Shown in pieces: positions 10,033 to 20,205 of a stretch of 53,489 nt of DNA. The stretch is from Lachnospiraceae bacterium (lineage in GTDB: Bacteria; Bacillota; Clostridia; Lachnospirales; Lachnospiraceae), in assembly GCA_022773965.1 (NCBI GenBank), contig JALFNQ010000036.1, positions 1-53,489 of the forward strand. Direction: 5' to 3'. Every line of letters begins with the position of its first letter. Within the stretch, counting starts at the first letter, position 1. A program made the translations under genes and the position numbers. The notes under the pieces are model-generated. The model did no database searches. It worked only from the letters and a program-made list of their open reading frames with translations, and had not been told where the DNA came from.

Positions 10033-10899
10033 CTATTTTTTCTTTAAAATTTTTCGTATGATCTTTCGGATATTTTTGTCAAATAACAGCCGCAATCCGG
10101 CAACGAGCACATGAACAGCACGCACATGTCCTCTCACATCGATCCATCCGCACAGATACAATTGATCTGCGGCAAAATCAGGGATGATCTCACAGTTCCT
10201 GCCATACGGAAAAGGACAAAGACTCAGCACTGCTGTCACGTAGCCGGTATTTGCAGGATCTCCCATAGAAAAACTCACATCTGCCTCCACACGGCGTGGT
10301 CCAAAATGCCTGAGAAAATATCTGATCTCTGAACATACATGCCCAAACGCCTTTCGATTGCCCTCATCGGTCACTTCTGAACAAAGCAGCTGGAGTGTGT
10401 CGCGTATATTTTTATCTGATACGTCTTTTTTTTGAGTTCCCGGCTGTTTTTCAGTTCCTGTCTGCTTTTTTTTGTTGTCACCTTCTGCCTGCACGCGATG
10501 ATCCCCGGATGTCTGTTCATCCTGCGTCAGCTGTATGTCCTCTCCAGTGTGAGGTTGTGGCTTCGACTGGCTTTCCGCAACGGGCGCGTTCTCTGTTTTT
10601 ATCTCACCTGTATCCGGTGTGTTTGTTTTCTCACGCTTTTTGTCAGACTTTACTCCTGCCTGTTTCTTCTCTTTTTGTTTCTGTGCTTTCTTTTTCCGCT
10701 CTTTTTTGGGAAAAACCTGTATTCCTAAAACCTTTACCCGGCAGGAAAGCTGCTCCGGCTCTCTGGAATCTCCCTGTACCCGGACACGGTAGGGCACCGG
10801 AAAAAACAAAACGACCAGTACCAGAGCCAAAAATAACCCCAGAATACCAAGCAAAAGCAGTCCGATCAGCTTCAGGATCAAAAGCACGATTCCTAACAT
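10033..10899 (-). CDS. DUF2953 domain-containing membrane protein
   Basis: N-terminal TM; VLFFPVPYRV; C-terminal RRVEADVSFSMGDPANTGYVTAVLS; upstream of gerW. Confidence 0.8.
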   Translation of the reverse strand: MLGIVLLILKLIGLLLLGILGLFLALVLVVLFFPVPYRVRVQGDSREPEQLSCRVKVLGIQVFPKKERKKKAQKQKEKKQAGVKSDKKREKTNTPDTGEIKTENAPVAESQSKPQPHTGEDIQLTQDEQTSGDHRVQAEGDNKKKQTGTEKQPGTQKKDVSDKNIRDTLQLLCSEVTDEGNRKAFGHVCSEIRYFLRHFGPRRVEADVSFSMGDPANTGYVTAVLSLCPFPYGRNCEIIPDFAADQLYLCGWIDVRGHVRAVHVLVAGLRLLFDKNIRKIIRKILKKK

Positions 10900-11240
10900 A
10901 ACACCCCACCTTCCTTTGTGTTATGCCGGTTCTTTTGAAAGAATTCCCTCAGATTGAAATTTCCCTGAACGGCATAGATTCCGCTCACGATCTCTCCGGC
11001 AAGCATCAGCGCTTCCTCATAATTTCCTGCCAGACCGATCACGATCAGTTCTTTTGACGGATAATAGCGCTGCCTGACCACCTGTGTACTTATGATGTCC
11101 AGAAGATTATCCGGATTTGCCGGCAGCGTGAGCAAGTATTCCGCTCCTAATATGCTGCGGCGGTTTACTTTTCGGATGATTCGCTTTTTCCTGCGTGGGC
11201 TGATGCTTTTCCCGACAAACAGATCATCGTACCATATCAT
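10893..11240 (-). CDS. Conserved hypothetical protein
   Basis: Complete 115-aa ORF overlapping the DUF2953 start; no recognised family. Confidence 0.7.
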   Translation of the reverse strand: MIWYDDLFVGKSISPRRKKRIIRKVNRRSILGAEYLLTLPANPDNLLDIISTQVVRQRYYPSKELIVIGLAGNYEEALMLAGEIVSGIYAVQGNFNLREFFQKNRHNTKEGGVLC

Positions 11241-11287
11241 ATATTATCCTCATAAATCCTACTACTATTACTCTGAATAGTTACTAA

Positions 11288-11740
11288 TCACCAGTACTTA
11301 TGACTGCCCCACAGATTACTTTTCTTCAAATCCAGATACTCGTTATATGCCTTCTCCAGAATCTGTTTTTCATTGTTAAATTTTAACAAGTGATATGCTT
11401 CGTGATATTTATAATAACCGGAATCCACGAAATATTCCTCACGTTGTGGCTTACTGTAATAGCTGTCGCCCATCATCAGATACCAGTGCACTTCTTTTTG
11501 CACCACATCCTCAGGAACGTTAAAAGTATACTGACTCTTACCCACATACTTAATGATGGAAGCCTCTACACCGGCCTCCTCCTTTACCTCCCGCGCTGCT
11601 GTCTGCTTATACTCCTCGCCTGATTCCACAGTGCCTTTCGGAAGTACCCAGCCCTCATACTTGTTTCGGTAATTCTTGTAAAGTAACAGTATCTTTCCAC
11701 GAAATATTACCACACCACCACAACTTGTTGCCTCGATCAT
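11288..11740 (-). CDS. NUDIX hydrolase
   Basis: Nudix box GTVESGEEYKQTAAREVKEEAGVE; ATG at 11740 preferred over 12019. Confidence 0.93.
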   Translation of the reverse strand: MIEATSCGGVVIFRGKILLLYKNYRNKYEGWVLPKGTVESGEEYKQTAAREVKEEAGVEASIIKYVGKSQYTFNVPEDVVQKEVHWYLMMGDSYYSKPQREEYFVDSGYYKYHEAYHLLKFNNEKQILEKAYNEYLDLKKSNLWGSHKYW

Positions 11741-11792
11741 TGCAAATCCTCCTGATGTGGTTAAAAATCTGTAATCAAGGAATAGTATACTC

Positions 11793-13280
11793 TTATTTAA
11801 AGTAGGTGTCAAACACAGACTTTGCAATCGGCACACTAACTGTGCCTCCGTTGCCCGCGCCCTCCACAACAACCGCAATTGCGATGGGGGAATAACCCTT
11901 CGCATTCGCATATCCGGTAAACCAGGCGTGACTCTCACCTTTTGTTGTGCTATATTCTGCCGATCCGGTTTTTCCTGCCGCAGTATAATTTCCGGATGAA
12001 AGCGCGGACGCTGTTCCATCGGTCACAACCGCTTTCATCATCCCCCGCAGGATCTTTGCCTCTTTTTCCGTCATCAGACGCCCATAGGCGGATGGCTCAT
12101 ACCGCTCTACCTCACTGCCGTCAGAATTCTCTATGCGCTGCACCAGATAGGGATTCATGAGTACGCCGTCATTCTGGATCGCAGAGACGATCAATGCCAT
12201 ATGAAGAGGACTCACCAGTGTATCTCCCTGACCGATGGCAGTCGCCATTACCTCGCTGTCACTTGCCCCCGGCTGCAGGGAAAACCTGCTCTTACTGCTG
12301 GCAAACCCGGTGGGCAGTGATTTGTTAAATAAAAGATCCTCACAGGTATTCGCATATTTTTTCAGATCCAGCGATAATCCGACGTTGGCAAAGGAGCTGT
12401 TGCAGGATTTCGCCACCGATTTTTTCAAATCTACCTCTCCATGCACGGAATTGCCAAAACAGTGCAAGGTATAGTTATCCGCTGTGATACTTCCGGTACA
12501 ATCATAACTGTAAGTTTTATAATCCTTTGAATGCTCTCTGATATATTCCAGAGCTGTCACCAGCTTAAAAGTCGAGCCCGGCGGGTAAAGCCCCTGACTT
12601 GCCCGATTCAAAAGCACAGAATTCTGGTCATCATTGGCAAGAATCGCATCCCAGTTCGTCACGATGGTGTTGGGATCAAAATCCGGTTTTGACACCATTG
12701 CCAGAATTTTTCCCGTGTCAGGCTCCAGAACAACCACCGCTCCCTTTCGATCTCCCAGCGCCTCATAAGCTGCCTGCTGCAGATCGTCCCGAAGTGTTGT
12801 GACCAGCGTGTCGCCCTGATTTTTCTGTCCTTCGATCTCATTCACCACACGTTCCAGTATAAAGGAATGAGAGCGCAAAAGCTCAAAGTTATAGCTGGAT
12901 TCAAGCCCCGCTTTTCCATTATCTGCATAGCCGACTACGTGGGCGTATGTCCTGCCCTTTGGATAGACACGGGTCTCATTTCCCTCATTATCGGTTTTTG
13001 TCGTAGCAAGCAGCGTTCCGTCATCGGCCACGATATCTCCCCGGATAATACGTTTTGCAAAGCTGTCCAGTCTGGAATTGTACGGGTTATTGATAAACTG
13101 CTCACTGCGCGCCACCTGAAAATAAGAAAAATAAGCGATCATCGCCAGAAAAATGCCGATAAAAAAGTATGCGATCACGGCAAATTCTTTATTTTTATCA
13201 CGCTTACGCATATTCCCTTCCATTTTTTGCAGACGCTCGTTTTCTTCTGCGGCCGCCTGCTTCGTTGTTCTTTTTTTCAT
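11793..13280 (-). CDS. Class B penicillin-binding protein (peptidoglycan transpeptidase)
   Basis: GSTFKLV (SxxK), SCNSSF (SxN), GKTGSAEYST (KTG). Confidence 0.95.
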   Translation of the reverse strand: MKKRTTKQAAAEENERLQKMEGNMRKRDKNKEFAVIAYFFIGIFLAMIAYFSYFQVARSEQFINNPYNSRLDSFAKRIIRGDIVADDGTLLATTKTDNEGNETRVYPKGRTYAHVVGYADNGKAGLESSYNFELLRSHSFILERVVNEIEGQKNQGDTLVTTLRDDLQQAAYEALGDRKGAVVVLEPDTGKILAMVSKPDFDPNTIVTNWDAILANDDQNSVLLNRASQGLYPPGSTFKLVTALEYIREHSKDYKTYSYDCTGSITADNYTLHCFGNSVHGEVDLKKSVAKSCNSSFANVGLSLDLKKYANTCEDLLFNKSLPTGFASSKSRFSLQPGASDSEVMATAIGQGDTLVSPLHMALIVSAIQNDGVLMNPYLVQRIENSDGSEVERYEPSAYGRLMTEKEAKILRGMMKAVVTDGTASALSSGNYTAAGKTGSAEYSTTKGESHAWFTGYANAKGYSPIAIAVVVEGAGNGGTVSVPIAKSVFDTYFK

Positions 13281-14589
13281 CCGATACTTCGTCCTCTCTG
13301 ATGATATAAAGTCCCTGAATCACTGCAAATATAATAAAAGTTGAAAGCAGCGAACTGCCTCCGTAGCTGACAAGCGGTAATGTCACACCGGTAGAAGGAA
13401 TGAATTTGATCACGCCTCCGATCGTCAAAAACACCTGAAAACCATACACCGTACCTAAACCCAGCGCAAGAAATTTGTAAAACCGGTTATGGATCTGCAT
13501 GGCGATATTTAAAAACATCAGATAACAGCTCGCACATACCAGGATCACACAAATGGCAAACACGCCTCCCAGCTCCTCTGAGATCGCCGCAAAGACAAAA
13601 TCCTCGTCTGCCACCGGTATTTTATTTGGCATGCCCCCAAACAAGCCCAGTCCAAACCATCCACCGGTTCCGATCGCAAAGAGTGACTGGCAGATCTGAT
13701 AGCCCTGATTGTCAATGACTGAAAGCGGATCCTTCCATGCTACGACACGCACTTTTACATGAGAAAACAGCTTATATGCAATCAGTGCAGCCACGGTCCC
13801 CGCCGCCGCGCCAAGTCCGAGATATCCCGGATTTTTTGTTGCCACATACAGCATGACCAGATAAGTGATAAAAAAGATCGATGCACTTCCAAGATCCTTG
13901 GAAATGACCAGTATCAAAACATGAGCAGCGGCTAATACCGTTGTGACTATTACCTGCCGTCGATCTGTGGAATGATAAAACATCGCTGCCACAAAAAAGA
14001 CAAACAGGATCTTTATAAACTCAGAAGGCTGCAGGCTGACGGATCCAAAGGTAAAGGACAGCTTTGCGCCATAATCGGTCTTTCCGGCAACAGCTACTAA
14101 TGCCAGCATCGCAATTCCCACAACCGCATAGAGGTACGGCAATTGATGCAGGAAGTGGATATGCCTGATAAAAAACGGAACAAGCAGCATGACAACCGTT
14201 CCGATCACCGCAAACGTAAACTGCCTGATCGCCTTTTCGTCACTCAGCCTTGTCAGAATAATAAAGCTGATGATCAGAAGCATGCACAGGTTGTTTGTCA
14301 CAAGTCTGGATGCCTTTTTATATAAAAAACGGAAGATCAGCTGAATCGCACAGATCAACAGCTCCTGCACCAGAAAAAATGCTAACATCTTCAATTCCTG
14401 CGTTACCGCAAAGATCACCAGATATGCATCCAGATGAATAAGAAACATAAACATCTGCTGTCTGCGCAAAATATGCTTCTGCCGCCCCGGCGAGCTGGAT
14501 TTCTGCAATACGGAAAAACACTCATAAGTGTAGCATGCAAACAGGATCATCATCAGATATTTCGATACTTCTGTAATAATCGTAACCAT
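13204..14589 (-). CDS. FtsW/RodA/SpoVE family SEDS glycosyltransferase
   Basis: KLSFTFGSVSLQPSEFIKILFVFF; DFVFAAISEELGG; STGVTLPLVSYGGSSLL; overlaps the PBP start. Confidence 0.94.
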   Translation of the reverse strand: MVTIITEVSKYLMMILFACYTYECFSVLQKSSSPGRQKHILRRQQMFMFLIHLDAYLVIFAVTQELKMLAFFLVQELLICAIQLIFRFLYKKASRLVTNNLCMLLIISFIILTRLSDEKAIRQFTFAVIGTVVMLLVPFFIRHIHFLHQLPYLYAVVGIAMLALVAVAGKTDYGAKLSFTFGSVSLQPSEFIKILFVFFVAAMFYHSTDRRQVIVTTVLAAAHVLILVISKDLGSASIFFITYLVMLYVATKNPGYLGLGAAAGTVAALIAYKLFSHVKVRVVAWKDPLSVIDNQGYQICQSLFAIGTGGWFGLGLFGGMPNKIPVADEDFVFAAISEELGGVFAICVILVCASCYLMFLNIAMQIHNRFYKFLALGLGTVYGFQVFLTIGGVIKFIPSTGVTLPLVSYGGSSLLSTFIIFAVIQGLYIIREDEVSDEKKNNEAGGRRRKRASAKNGREYA

Positions 14590-14608
14590 AAAATTTTCCT
14601 CATATTCG

Positions 14609-14685
14609 CACTGCCCCACAAGACTGGCAGTGACAGTTATTATATTACAATTCACACACCAGCCAGCTGACCTGTGAAAAGTAAC
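14609..14685. repeat. Short structured intergenic element (copy A)
   Basis: Hairpin cactgcc/ggcagtg, then imperfect inverted ends attacaattcac...tgtgaaaagtaac. Confidence 0.5.
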
Positions 14686-14689
14686 GCTA

Positions 14690-16963
14690 TTACTCCACAC
14701 CCCGTGCAAAATGTCCCTTGGTGAATTCACCGGAAAACAAGGGCTCATCTGTTTTACGTCCAAGCACTTGTTTTTCATACAGTGCAAGCACCGCTGCCGT
14801 CTCCGCTTCGTTTTCAACAGAAAAATCCATGCGAAGCATCCGGGGATGAATGGCTTCCACATCCGTCCATGTTCGATCTGAGAACAGCATTGTCGGCATC
14901 GCGTTGTAGATGATATTGGTACAGATACTGCAATAGTTTTTCACCGGCAGATGCTTTCCATAGCGGTCGATCAGCTCCAGCGTTTTTTCTGCCCGGTCAC
15001 AGCCGGATATATTTTTGTTGATACACTGATTGCTGACCATAAAGGGTGTATGACCATAAATGACCAGAATACTTCCATCCTTCGGAATACGCCGAAGCTC
15101 CCTGGCATTTAATTCCAGCGGAAGTGTCCGGTTTTGGTAGCCCTGCTCACGGAAAAAGCAAGCTGCTCTTGACGAAAAGGTATAGAGCTGGCTGTCCAGC
15201 CATACATGATCCGCTGACACACCCATGCGATCCAAAAATCCCAGAGAGTCATAATTTTTTGCAAGAAATCCTTCGATTTTCCCTTCTTCCTGCAGTTTTT
15301 GAATGCAACTCCATTGTTCTTCATAACATGCTGCGGTCTGTGCCCGAAATGCTGCAGGCATCGCCAGAAGCATTTTCTTATCTGCATCTGCGCACAGAAA
15401 AGCAGCCTGTTTGATTGCCTTACACAGATTCTCCGGCTCAAAGCTCTGCATCTGAAGGGCAATTGTTTCAATATAGTCCTTTGCTGCACAGACGGATAGC
15501 TGCTGTGGTGTATCGCAGACCGCAAAAATCCGTTTTTTCTCAATGGGTGCTGTATATTGTAACGATGCAGGCATGCAAATATCTTCTTTTGCAAGTGCAT
15601 GTCCATATCTTCGATACGCAAACAGTATTCTTTCTTTCAGATTCTCAAGCGCTTCACGCCGGACAGCCTTTAAAAACTGTTTTGGAAGAAAGCAATTTTT
15701 ATCCAGATCTGTTTGCAGTGCTGTAAATTCAAAATCTGTATCACCGGTCTGTCGCAACACTTTCTCAACATCAGAAGCCTGCACAGGTGCATTTTTGGCC
15801 GGTTGTACTTCTCCTCCATACACAGTAAGCATCAGACCACTCCGGACATCTGTCACGGTCAGACTGACCGGACTGCCAGTCACACATGAGCAGACACCGA
15901 TAATAGAACGTTTCATGTGCTCTGATGCGCCTGTTGCCTCATTTTCCGGCTGTATCGCGGTATGTTTTGGCGAACGAAGACTCATCATTTCCCTGCCCTT
16001 TTCACCCCGTAGATAACCGTTGGTAAAGCCACTGCGGTTGCCCAGCTCTAAAAGAGCGTTGCGGTCCTTTTCTGCAACTGCATAATCCTCTTTTTTTTCA
16101 TTTCTGCCACTATCGCTTTCCGATTCGCCAGCCATAGCTTCGCAAATATCCAGATATTTCCGATAGATCCGCGTCACACCGGCAGCATATTGTGTCTGCT
16201 TCATACGTCCCTCGATCTTCAATGAACTGACACCTGCCTGCATCAGCTCAGGAAGCAGGTCAATCGCACACAGATCCCTGGGGCTTAAAGGATACAACTC
16301 ACCCTTTGTAAGTATCGTGCTTTTATTGGTAACACTGTATGGCAACCGGCAGGGCTGCGCACAGCGTCCCCGGTTTCCGCTTCTGCCACCCAGCATGCTG
16401 CTGAACAGACATTGTCCGGAATAGCAATAACACAATGCACCATGTACGAAACACTCCAGCTCCACATCCAGCTTCTGATGGATCTGACGGATCTCCTCGA
16501 TCGACAGTTCCCTTGCCAGCACGACCCGGTCAGCACCTGCCTTTTTCCAAAAAGCCGCCCCATCCATGCCTGAGATCGTCATCTGTGTACTGGCGTGCAG
16601 TTCAAGCCCCGGAAAATGCTTTTTCACAAATGCAAATACGCCTGCATCCTGAACGATCACTGCATCCAGTCCCTGCTCATAGTAGGGTAGCAGATAATCG
16701 TAAAGCTGCTCCTCCAACTCACGATTTTTCAGAAGCGTATTCACCGTCAGATGCAGCTTTTTTCCATGTAAATGCACGTAATCGATCGCATATAGCAGTT
16801 CTTCCTGTGTAAAATTTTTTGCGTATGCCCGCGCGCCAAAGAGTTCACCACCCAGATAGACCGCATCGGCACCCGCTGCACATACGGCTTTTAATGTCTC
16901 CAAAGAGCCGGCCGGTGCCAGCAATTCCATTTTCTTCATATCATTCATCCTATGATCCGGCAT
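14690..16963 (-). CDS. Peptidase U32 family protein
   Basis: MELLAPAGSLETLKAVCAAGADAVYLGG; HGALCYCYSGQCLFSSMLGGRSGNRGRCAQPCRLPY. Confidence 0.95.
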   Translation of the reverse strand: MPDHRMNDMKKMELLAPAGSLETLKAVCAAGADAVYLGGELFGARAYAKNFTQEELLYAIDYVHLHGKKLHLTVNTLLKNRELEEQLYDYLLPYYEQGLDAVIVQDAGVFAFVKKHFPGLELHASTQMTISGMDGAAFWKKAGADRVVLARELSIEEIRQIHQKLDVELECFVHGALCYCYSGQCLFSSMLGGRSGNRGRCAQPCRLPYSVTNKSTILTKGELYPLSPRDLCAIDLLPELMQAGVSSLKIEGRMKQTQYAAGVTRIYRKYLDICEAMAGESESDSGRNEKKEDYAVAEKDRNALLELGNRSGFTNGYLRGEKGREMMSLRSPKHTAIQPENEATGASEHMKRSIIGVCSCVTGSPVSLTVTDVRSGLMLTVYGGEVQPAKNAPVQASDVEKVLRQTGDTDFEFTALQTDLDKNCFLPKQFLKAVRREALENLKERILFAYRRYGHALAKEDICMPASLQYTAPIEKKRIFAVCDTPQQLSVCAAKDYIETIALQMQSFEPENLCKAIKQAAFLCADADKKMLLAMPAAFRAQTAACYEEQWSCIQKLQEEGKIEGFLAKNYDSLGFLDRMGVSADHVWLDSQLYTFSSRAACFFREQGYQNRTLPLELNARELRRIPKDGSILVIYGHTPFMVSNQCINKNISGCDRAEKTLELIDRYGKHLPVKNYCSICTNIIYNAMPTMLFSDRTWTDVEAIHPRMLRMDFSVENEAETAAVLALYEKQVLGRKTDEPLFSGEFTKGHFARGVE

Positions 16964-17040
16964 GAGGCGTCAATGAAAGTGACAACGTCCGGATGCCTAT
17001 TTTTTTGTATTTGACTTTCTATTGCTCTATGAAAGAAGAA

Positions 17041-17066
17041 AAGGGGACGTCATTGATTCGTCCCCA
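17041..17066 (-). terminator. Terminator downstream of zapA
   Basis: ggggacg/cgtcccc stem followed on the minus strand by ttttctt. Confidence 0.75.
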
Positions 17067-17091
17067 AAAAGTAATACGACTTTCATAAACA

Positions 17092-17565
17092 TTACTTTAA
17101 TAACACTTCCTCCAGATCCGCAGTCAGCCGCTCATTTTTCTGAGTCAGCTCACGCTTTTCTTTCTCCAACTCCTCGATCCGGCCCTGCATCTGCTCATTC
17201 TGGGTCTTTACAAGCTCCAGCTTGGAATTTGCCTCCGAAACCTTTCCGTTGGCTTCGTCCAGCTGCATCTGTGCATCCACAAGCTGATGCTTGAGGTCAA
17301 AGATTTCTTTCTCCAGTTCTGAAAACTTGGAGCCGGCGCTCCCGGCCTGTTCTTTTGCCTTGAAATAATCATCTGCAAGATTCAGATTCAGCATCAGGTT
17401 TTTCATATCCTGCGGAATCCGTTTATAAGAATCCTGCTGATTCATCTCTGTGATCTTCTGATTTATATATGCCGCAACGCGCTGCAGATATTCTTCCTCT
17501 TCAAATCCGCTCAGATTGTATTCTTTTTTATCAATCACTACTACCGTACTTGACTTTGTTGCCAT
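17092..17565 (-). CDS. zapA: Cell division protein ZapA
   Basis: VVVIDKKEYNLSGFEEEEYLQRVAAYINQKI plus a long coiled coil. Confidence 0.88.
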   Translation of the reverse strand: MATKSSTVVVIDKKEYNLSGFEEEEYLQRVAAYINQKITEMNQQDSYKRIPQDMKNLMLNLNLADDYFKAKEQAGSAGSKFSELEKEIFDLKHQLVDAQMQLDEANGKVSEANSKLELVKTQNEQMQGRIEELEKEKRELTQKNERLTADLEEVLLK

Positions 17566-17669
17566 ATTTGACTCCTCCCTGCAATGAGAAATTGTCGGGT
17601 GTCGCCTCTTCTATGAAGGTGTTACCCCTGATCATAATAAATATACATGTTTTTACTTCAAAATGCAAC

Positions 17670-18665
17670 TTACATTGGCAAACCGAAATGCCTGTAACAA
17701 TATTCCGTCACCACACGCCCTTTCGGTGTGCGGTTTATAAACCCGTTCATGACCAGATACGGTTCATATACATCTTCAATCGTGCCGGAATCCTCTCCGA
17801 TGGCAGCCGCCAGTGTATCAAGTCCGACAGGGCCTCCGGAAAACTTTTCTATGATCGTCATGAGCAGCCTACGATCACTGTTATCCAGTCCCATTTTGTC
17901 TACTTCCAGAAGATCCAGGGCAAAGCTTGCTACTTCCTCAGTGATTTTTCCGTTATATTTTACCTGTGCAAAATCGCGCACACGCTTTAATAATCGATTT
18001 GCCAGACGCGGTGTTCCCCTTGAACGACGCGCCAGCTCAAAAGCCCCTGCCTCATCAATCTCAACGTCAAGCTTTACCGCCGAATGCTGGATGATTGTTT
18101 TCAGTTCCTCTACGGTATAGTATTCCAGATGATGGATTACGCCAAAACGATCCCGTAGCGGTGCCGACAGCAGACCGGCACGGGTGGTCGCTCCCACTAA
18201 TGTGAATTTGGGCAGATCCAGCCGGATGGAGCGCGCCGTTGTGCCTTTTCCGATCATAATATCAATGGCATAGTCCTCCATGGCCGGATAAAGCACCTCT
18301 TCCACCTGTCGGTTCAGGCGATGGATCTCATCAACAAATAACAGATCGCCCTCTGCCAGATTACTGAGGATTGCCGCCATCTCCCCCGGTTTGGCGATCG
18401 CCGGTCCGGAAGTGATCTTTACATGAACACCCATCTCATTTGCAATGATACCTGCCAGCGTTGTCTTTCCGAGTCCCGGCGGGCCATAAAACAATACATG
18501 ATCCAATGGTTCTCCACGCCCTTTCGCGGCTTCAATATAGACCTTTAAATTTGTCTTTGCCTTTTCCTGCCCGATGTAATCGTCCAGACGCTGCGGGCGC
18601 AGATTTTTTTCTACTTTTATGTCTTCTTCCTGAATTTCTGTAGATATTACTTTTCGATTGTTCAT
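17670..18665 (-). CDS. ruvB: Holliday junction branch migration helicase RuvB
   Basis: [50 protein letters not shown]. Confidence 0.99.
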   Translation of the reverse strand: MNNRKVISTEIQEEDIKVEKNLRPQRLDDYIGQEKAKTNLKVYIEAAKGRGEPLDHVLFYGPPGLGKTTLAGIIANEMGVHVKITSGPAIAKPGEMAAILSNLAEGDLLFVDEIHRLNRQVEEVLYPAMEDYAIDIMIGKGTTARSIRLDLPKFTLVGATTRAGLLSAPLRDRFGVIHHLEYYTVEELKTIIQHSAVKLDVEIDEAGAFELARRSRGTPRLANRLLKRVRDFAQVKYNGKITEEVASFALDLLEVDKMGLDNSDRRLLMTIIEKFSGGPVGLDTLAAAIGEDSGTIEDVYEPYLVMNGFINRTPKGRVVTEYCYRHFGLPM

Positions 18666-18699
18666 GGGTGCTCCTATTTCTTATTGTTTCTCTCACTAT

Positions 18700-18890
18700 G
18701 TTACATCTCGGCTGACGGAACCGTCTCTATGTGAAACACGCTTCCGCTACGCCTTTTCGCGGAGCAGGAGCGTGTCTTACATGGAAACATGTCCAAGGGA
18801 ACGACGAGAAAACCTTCATTATGCGCACGAGGGATCCTCTGGAAAAATCTTTCGACGACCGGGGCATAATTGTAAAAACTGCACGCACAG
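18700..18890. repeat. Structured ruvA-ruvB intergenic element (copy B)
   Basis: Long hairpin 18736-18775 (acacgctt...agcgtgt) plus a second arm with ends ttatgc/gcataa; no plausible CDS. Confidence 0.5.
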
Positions 18891-19502
18891 TTATATGAAC
18901 GCCATATTTTTAAGTGCCAGCTTGAGAATATCCTCCACATCTGACTCCGGCGTGATCTCAATACCGGAAAGCACGGAAGATGCCTCCGATGCAGAATATC
19001 CCAGTGACGTAAGCGCCAAAAGCGCTTCCTGCCGCACACCTTTCTCCAGTTCGATGGCCGGATTTTTCACAAGCTCCTCCTTCGGCGAGAAGGCGTCCTC
19101 CAGCTTCAGCTTATCCTTCAGCTCCAGCACGACACGCTGCGCTGTCTTGGCACCGATGCCGGGAGCCTTTGAGATTGCCTTTGCATCATCCGCAATCACT
19201 GCAAACCGGAGGTCATCCGGTGTCAGAACAGACAAGATCGACAGTGCCCCCTTCGGCCCCACACCATTGACACTGATGAGAAGCTTAAAAACCCGTAAGT
19301 CATCCTTTGTCAGAAAACCAAACAATGCCAGGCCATCTTCCTTGACCTGAAAATAAATATACATTTTTATCTCCGCCCCAGGCTCGGGCAGATACTCAAA
19401 CGTCTGTCCTGAAATAAACACCTGAAACCCGATCCCATGATTGTCTATCGTTACGGATTCCTCATCCATATCCGCAAGCGTTCCTTTGATATACTGAATC
19501 AT
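18891..19502 (-). CDS. ruvA: Holliday junction branch migration protein RuvA
   Basis: MIQYIKGTLADMDEESVTIDNHGIGFQVF; GVGPKGALSILSVL; PGIGAKTAQRVVLELKDKL. Confidence 0.98.
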   Translation of the reverse strand: MIQYIKGTLADMDEESVTIDNHGIGFQVFISGQTFEYLPEPGAEIKMYIYFQVKEDGLALFGFLTKDDLRVFKLLISVNGVGPKGALSILSVLTPDDLRFAVIADDAKAISKAPGIGAKTAQRVVLELKDKLKLEDAFSPKEELVKNPAIELEKGVRQEALLALTSLGYSASEASSVLSGIEITPESDVEDILKLALKNMAFI

Positions 19503-19556
19503 ACCTCATTCTCTGCAGCCACAGATCTCCGGCTGCATCCTTCCATTTATTTAAGT

Positions 19557-19615
19557 CATGGTAACTGTTCCATACCTTGGCAGTTCCAATGCAAAAAACA
19601 ATTAAAATCATTGTG
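19557..19615. repeat. Partial copy of structured intergenic element (copy C)
   Basis: gtaactgttccataccttggcagttccaatgcaaaaa resembles gtaactgttcagtaccttcacagttacgatgcaaaaa at 22325. Confidence 0.55.
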
Positions 19616-19629
19616 CAATAAGCGTTTTT

Positions 19630-20205
19630 TCAAGAAAACGCGGAATCCTTATACATATTCCGCAATGCAGGCGGCAGGCGTTTTAGAACACTTGCCGCAG
19701 CCACACCGATCAGCACACCCGTTACCATTCCCACGAGAAACAATATGGGAAGATAATAAAGGATCCGGTAATTTTCCACTACAAGCGCAGCGACCAGAAA
19801 CTGTCCCGCATTGTGTGCAACCCCTCCCGCTGCACTGACACTGATCAGATGTAGTTTTTCTGTCTTTTTTATGATAGCCATTACGAACAGGCTCAGCAAA
19901 GCGCCTGCAAAGCTGTATAAAATACTGTACAGGCTGCCAAAAAAGAATCCGGCTAACAGCACACGGGAGACAGAGACAAACAGGGCATCCCGCCAGTTAC
20001 TGAGATATAACACACCAACAATGACGATATTGGTAAGGCCCAGTCTGACGCCCGGAATACCGATCGAAAATGGGATCAACGCTTCCACATAGCTGCAAAT
20101 AAGCGCCAGTGCAAGACACAGTCCCAGATACGCTGTTTTTTTTGTTGCAGAAAAAGCCCTCTGCTTTCGTTCTCTGCCTGACCGATCATTCACTGATGGA
20201 ATCAT
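19630..20205 (-). CDS. Gx transporter family membrane protein (heptaprenyl diphosphate synthase component I-like; EetB-like)
   Basis: YLGLCLALALICSYVEALIPFSIGIPGVRLGLTNIVIVGVLYL. Confidence 0.85.
   Translation of the reverse strand: MIPSVNDRSGRERKQRAFSATKKTAYLGLCLALALICSYVEALIPFSIGIPGVRLGLTNIVIVGVLYLSNWRDALFVSVSRVLLAGFFFGSLYSILYSFAGALLSLFVMAIIKKTEKLHLISVSAAGGVAHNAGQFLVAALVVENYRILYYLPILFLVGMVTGVLIGVAAASVLKRLPPALRNMYKDSAFS

Noticed and set aside
11740-12019. N-terminal extension of the NUDIX ORF
   Set aside because: Overlaps the PBP gene in another frame; canonical Nudix start MIEATSCGG at 11740 with ggagg-like RBS.
15109-15621. 170-aa ORF inside the U32 peptidase gene
   Set aside because: Alternate minus-strand frame of a well-supported CDS.
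18658-19350. 230-aa plus-strand ORF across the ruvB-ruvA region
   Set aside because: Mostly antisense to ruvA and low-complexity serine-rich translation; no RBS or family similarity.
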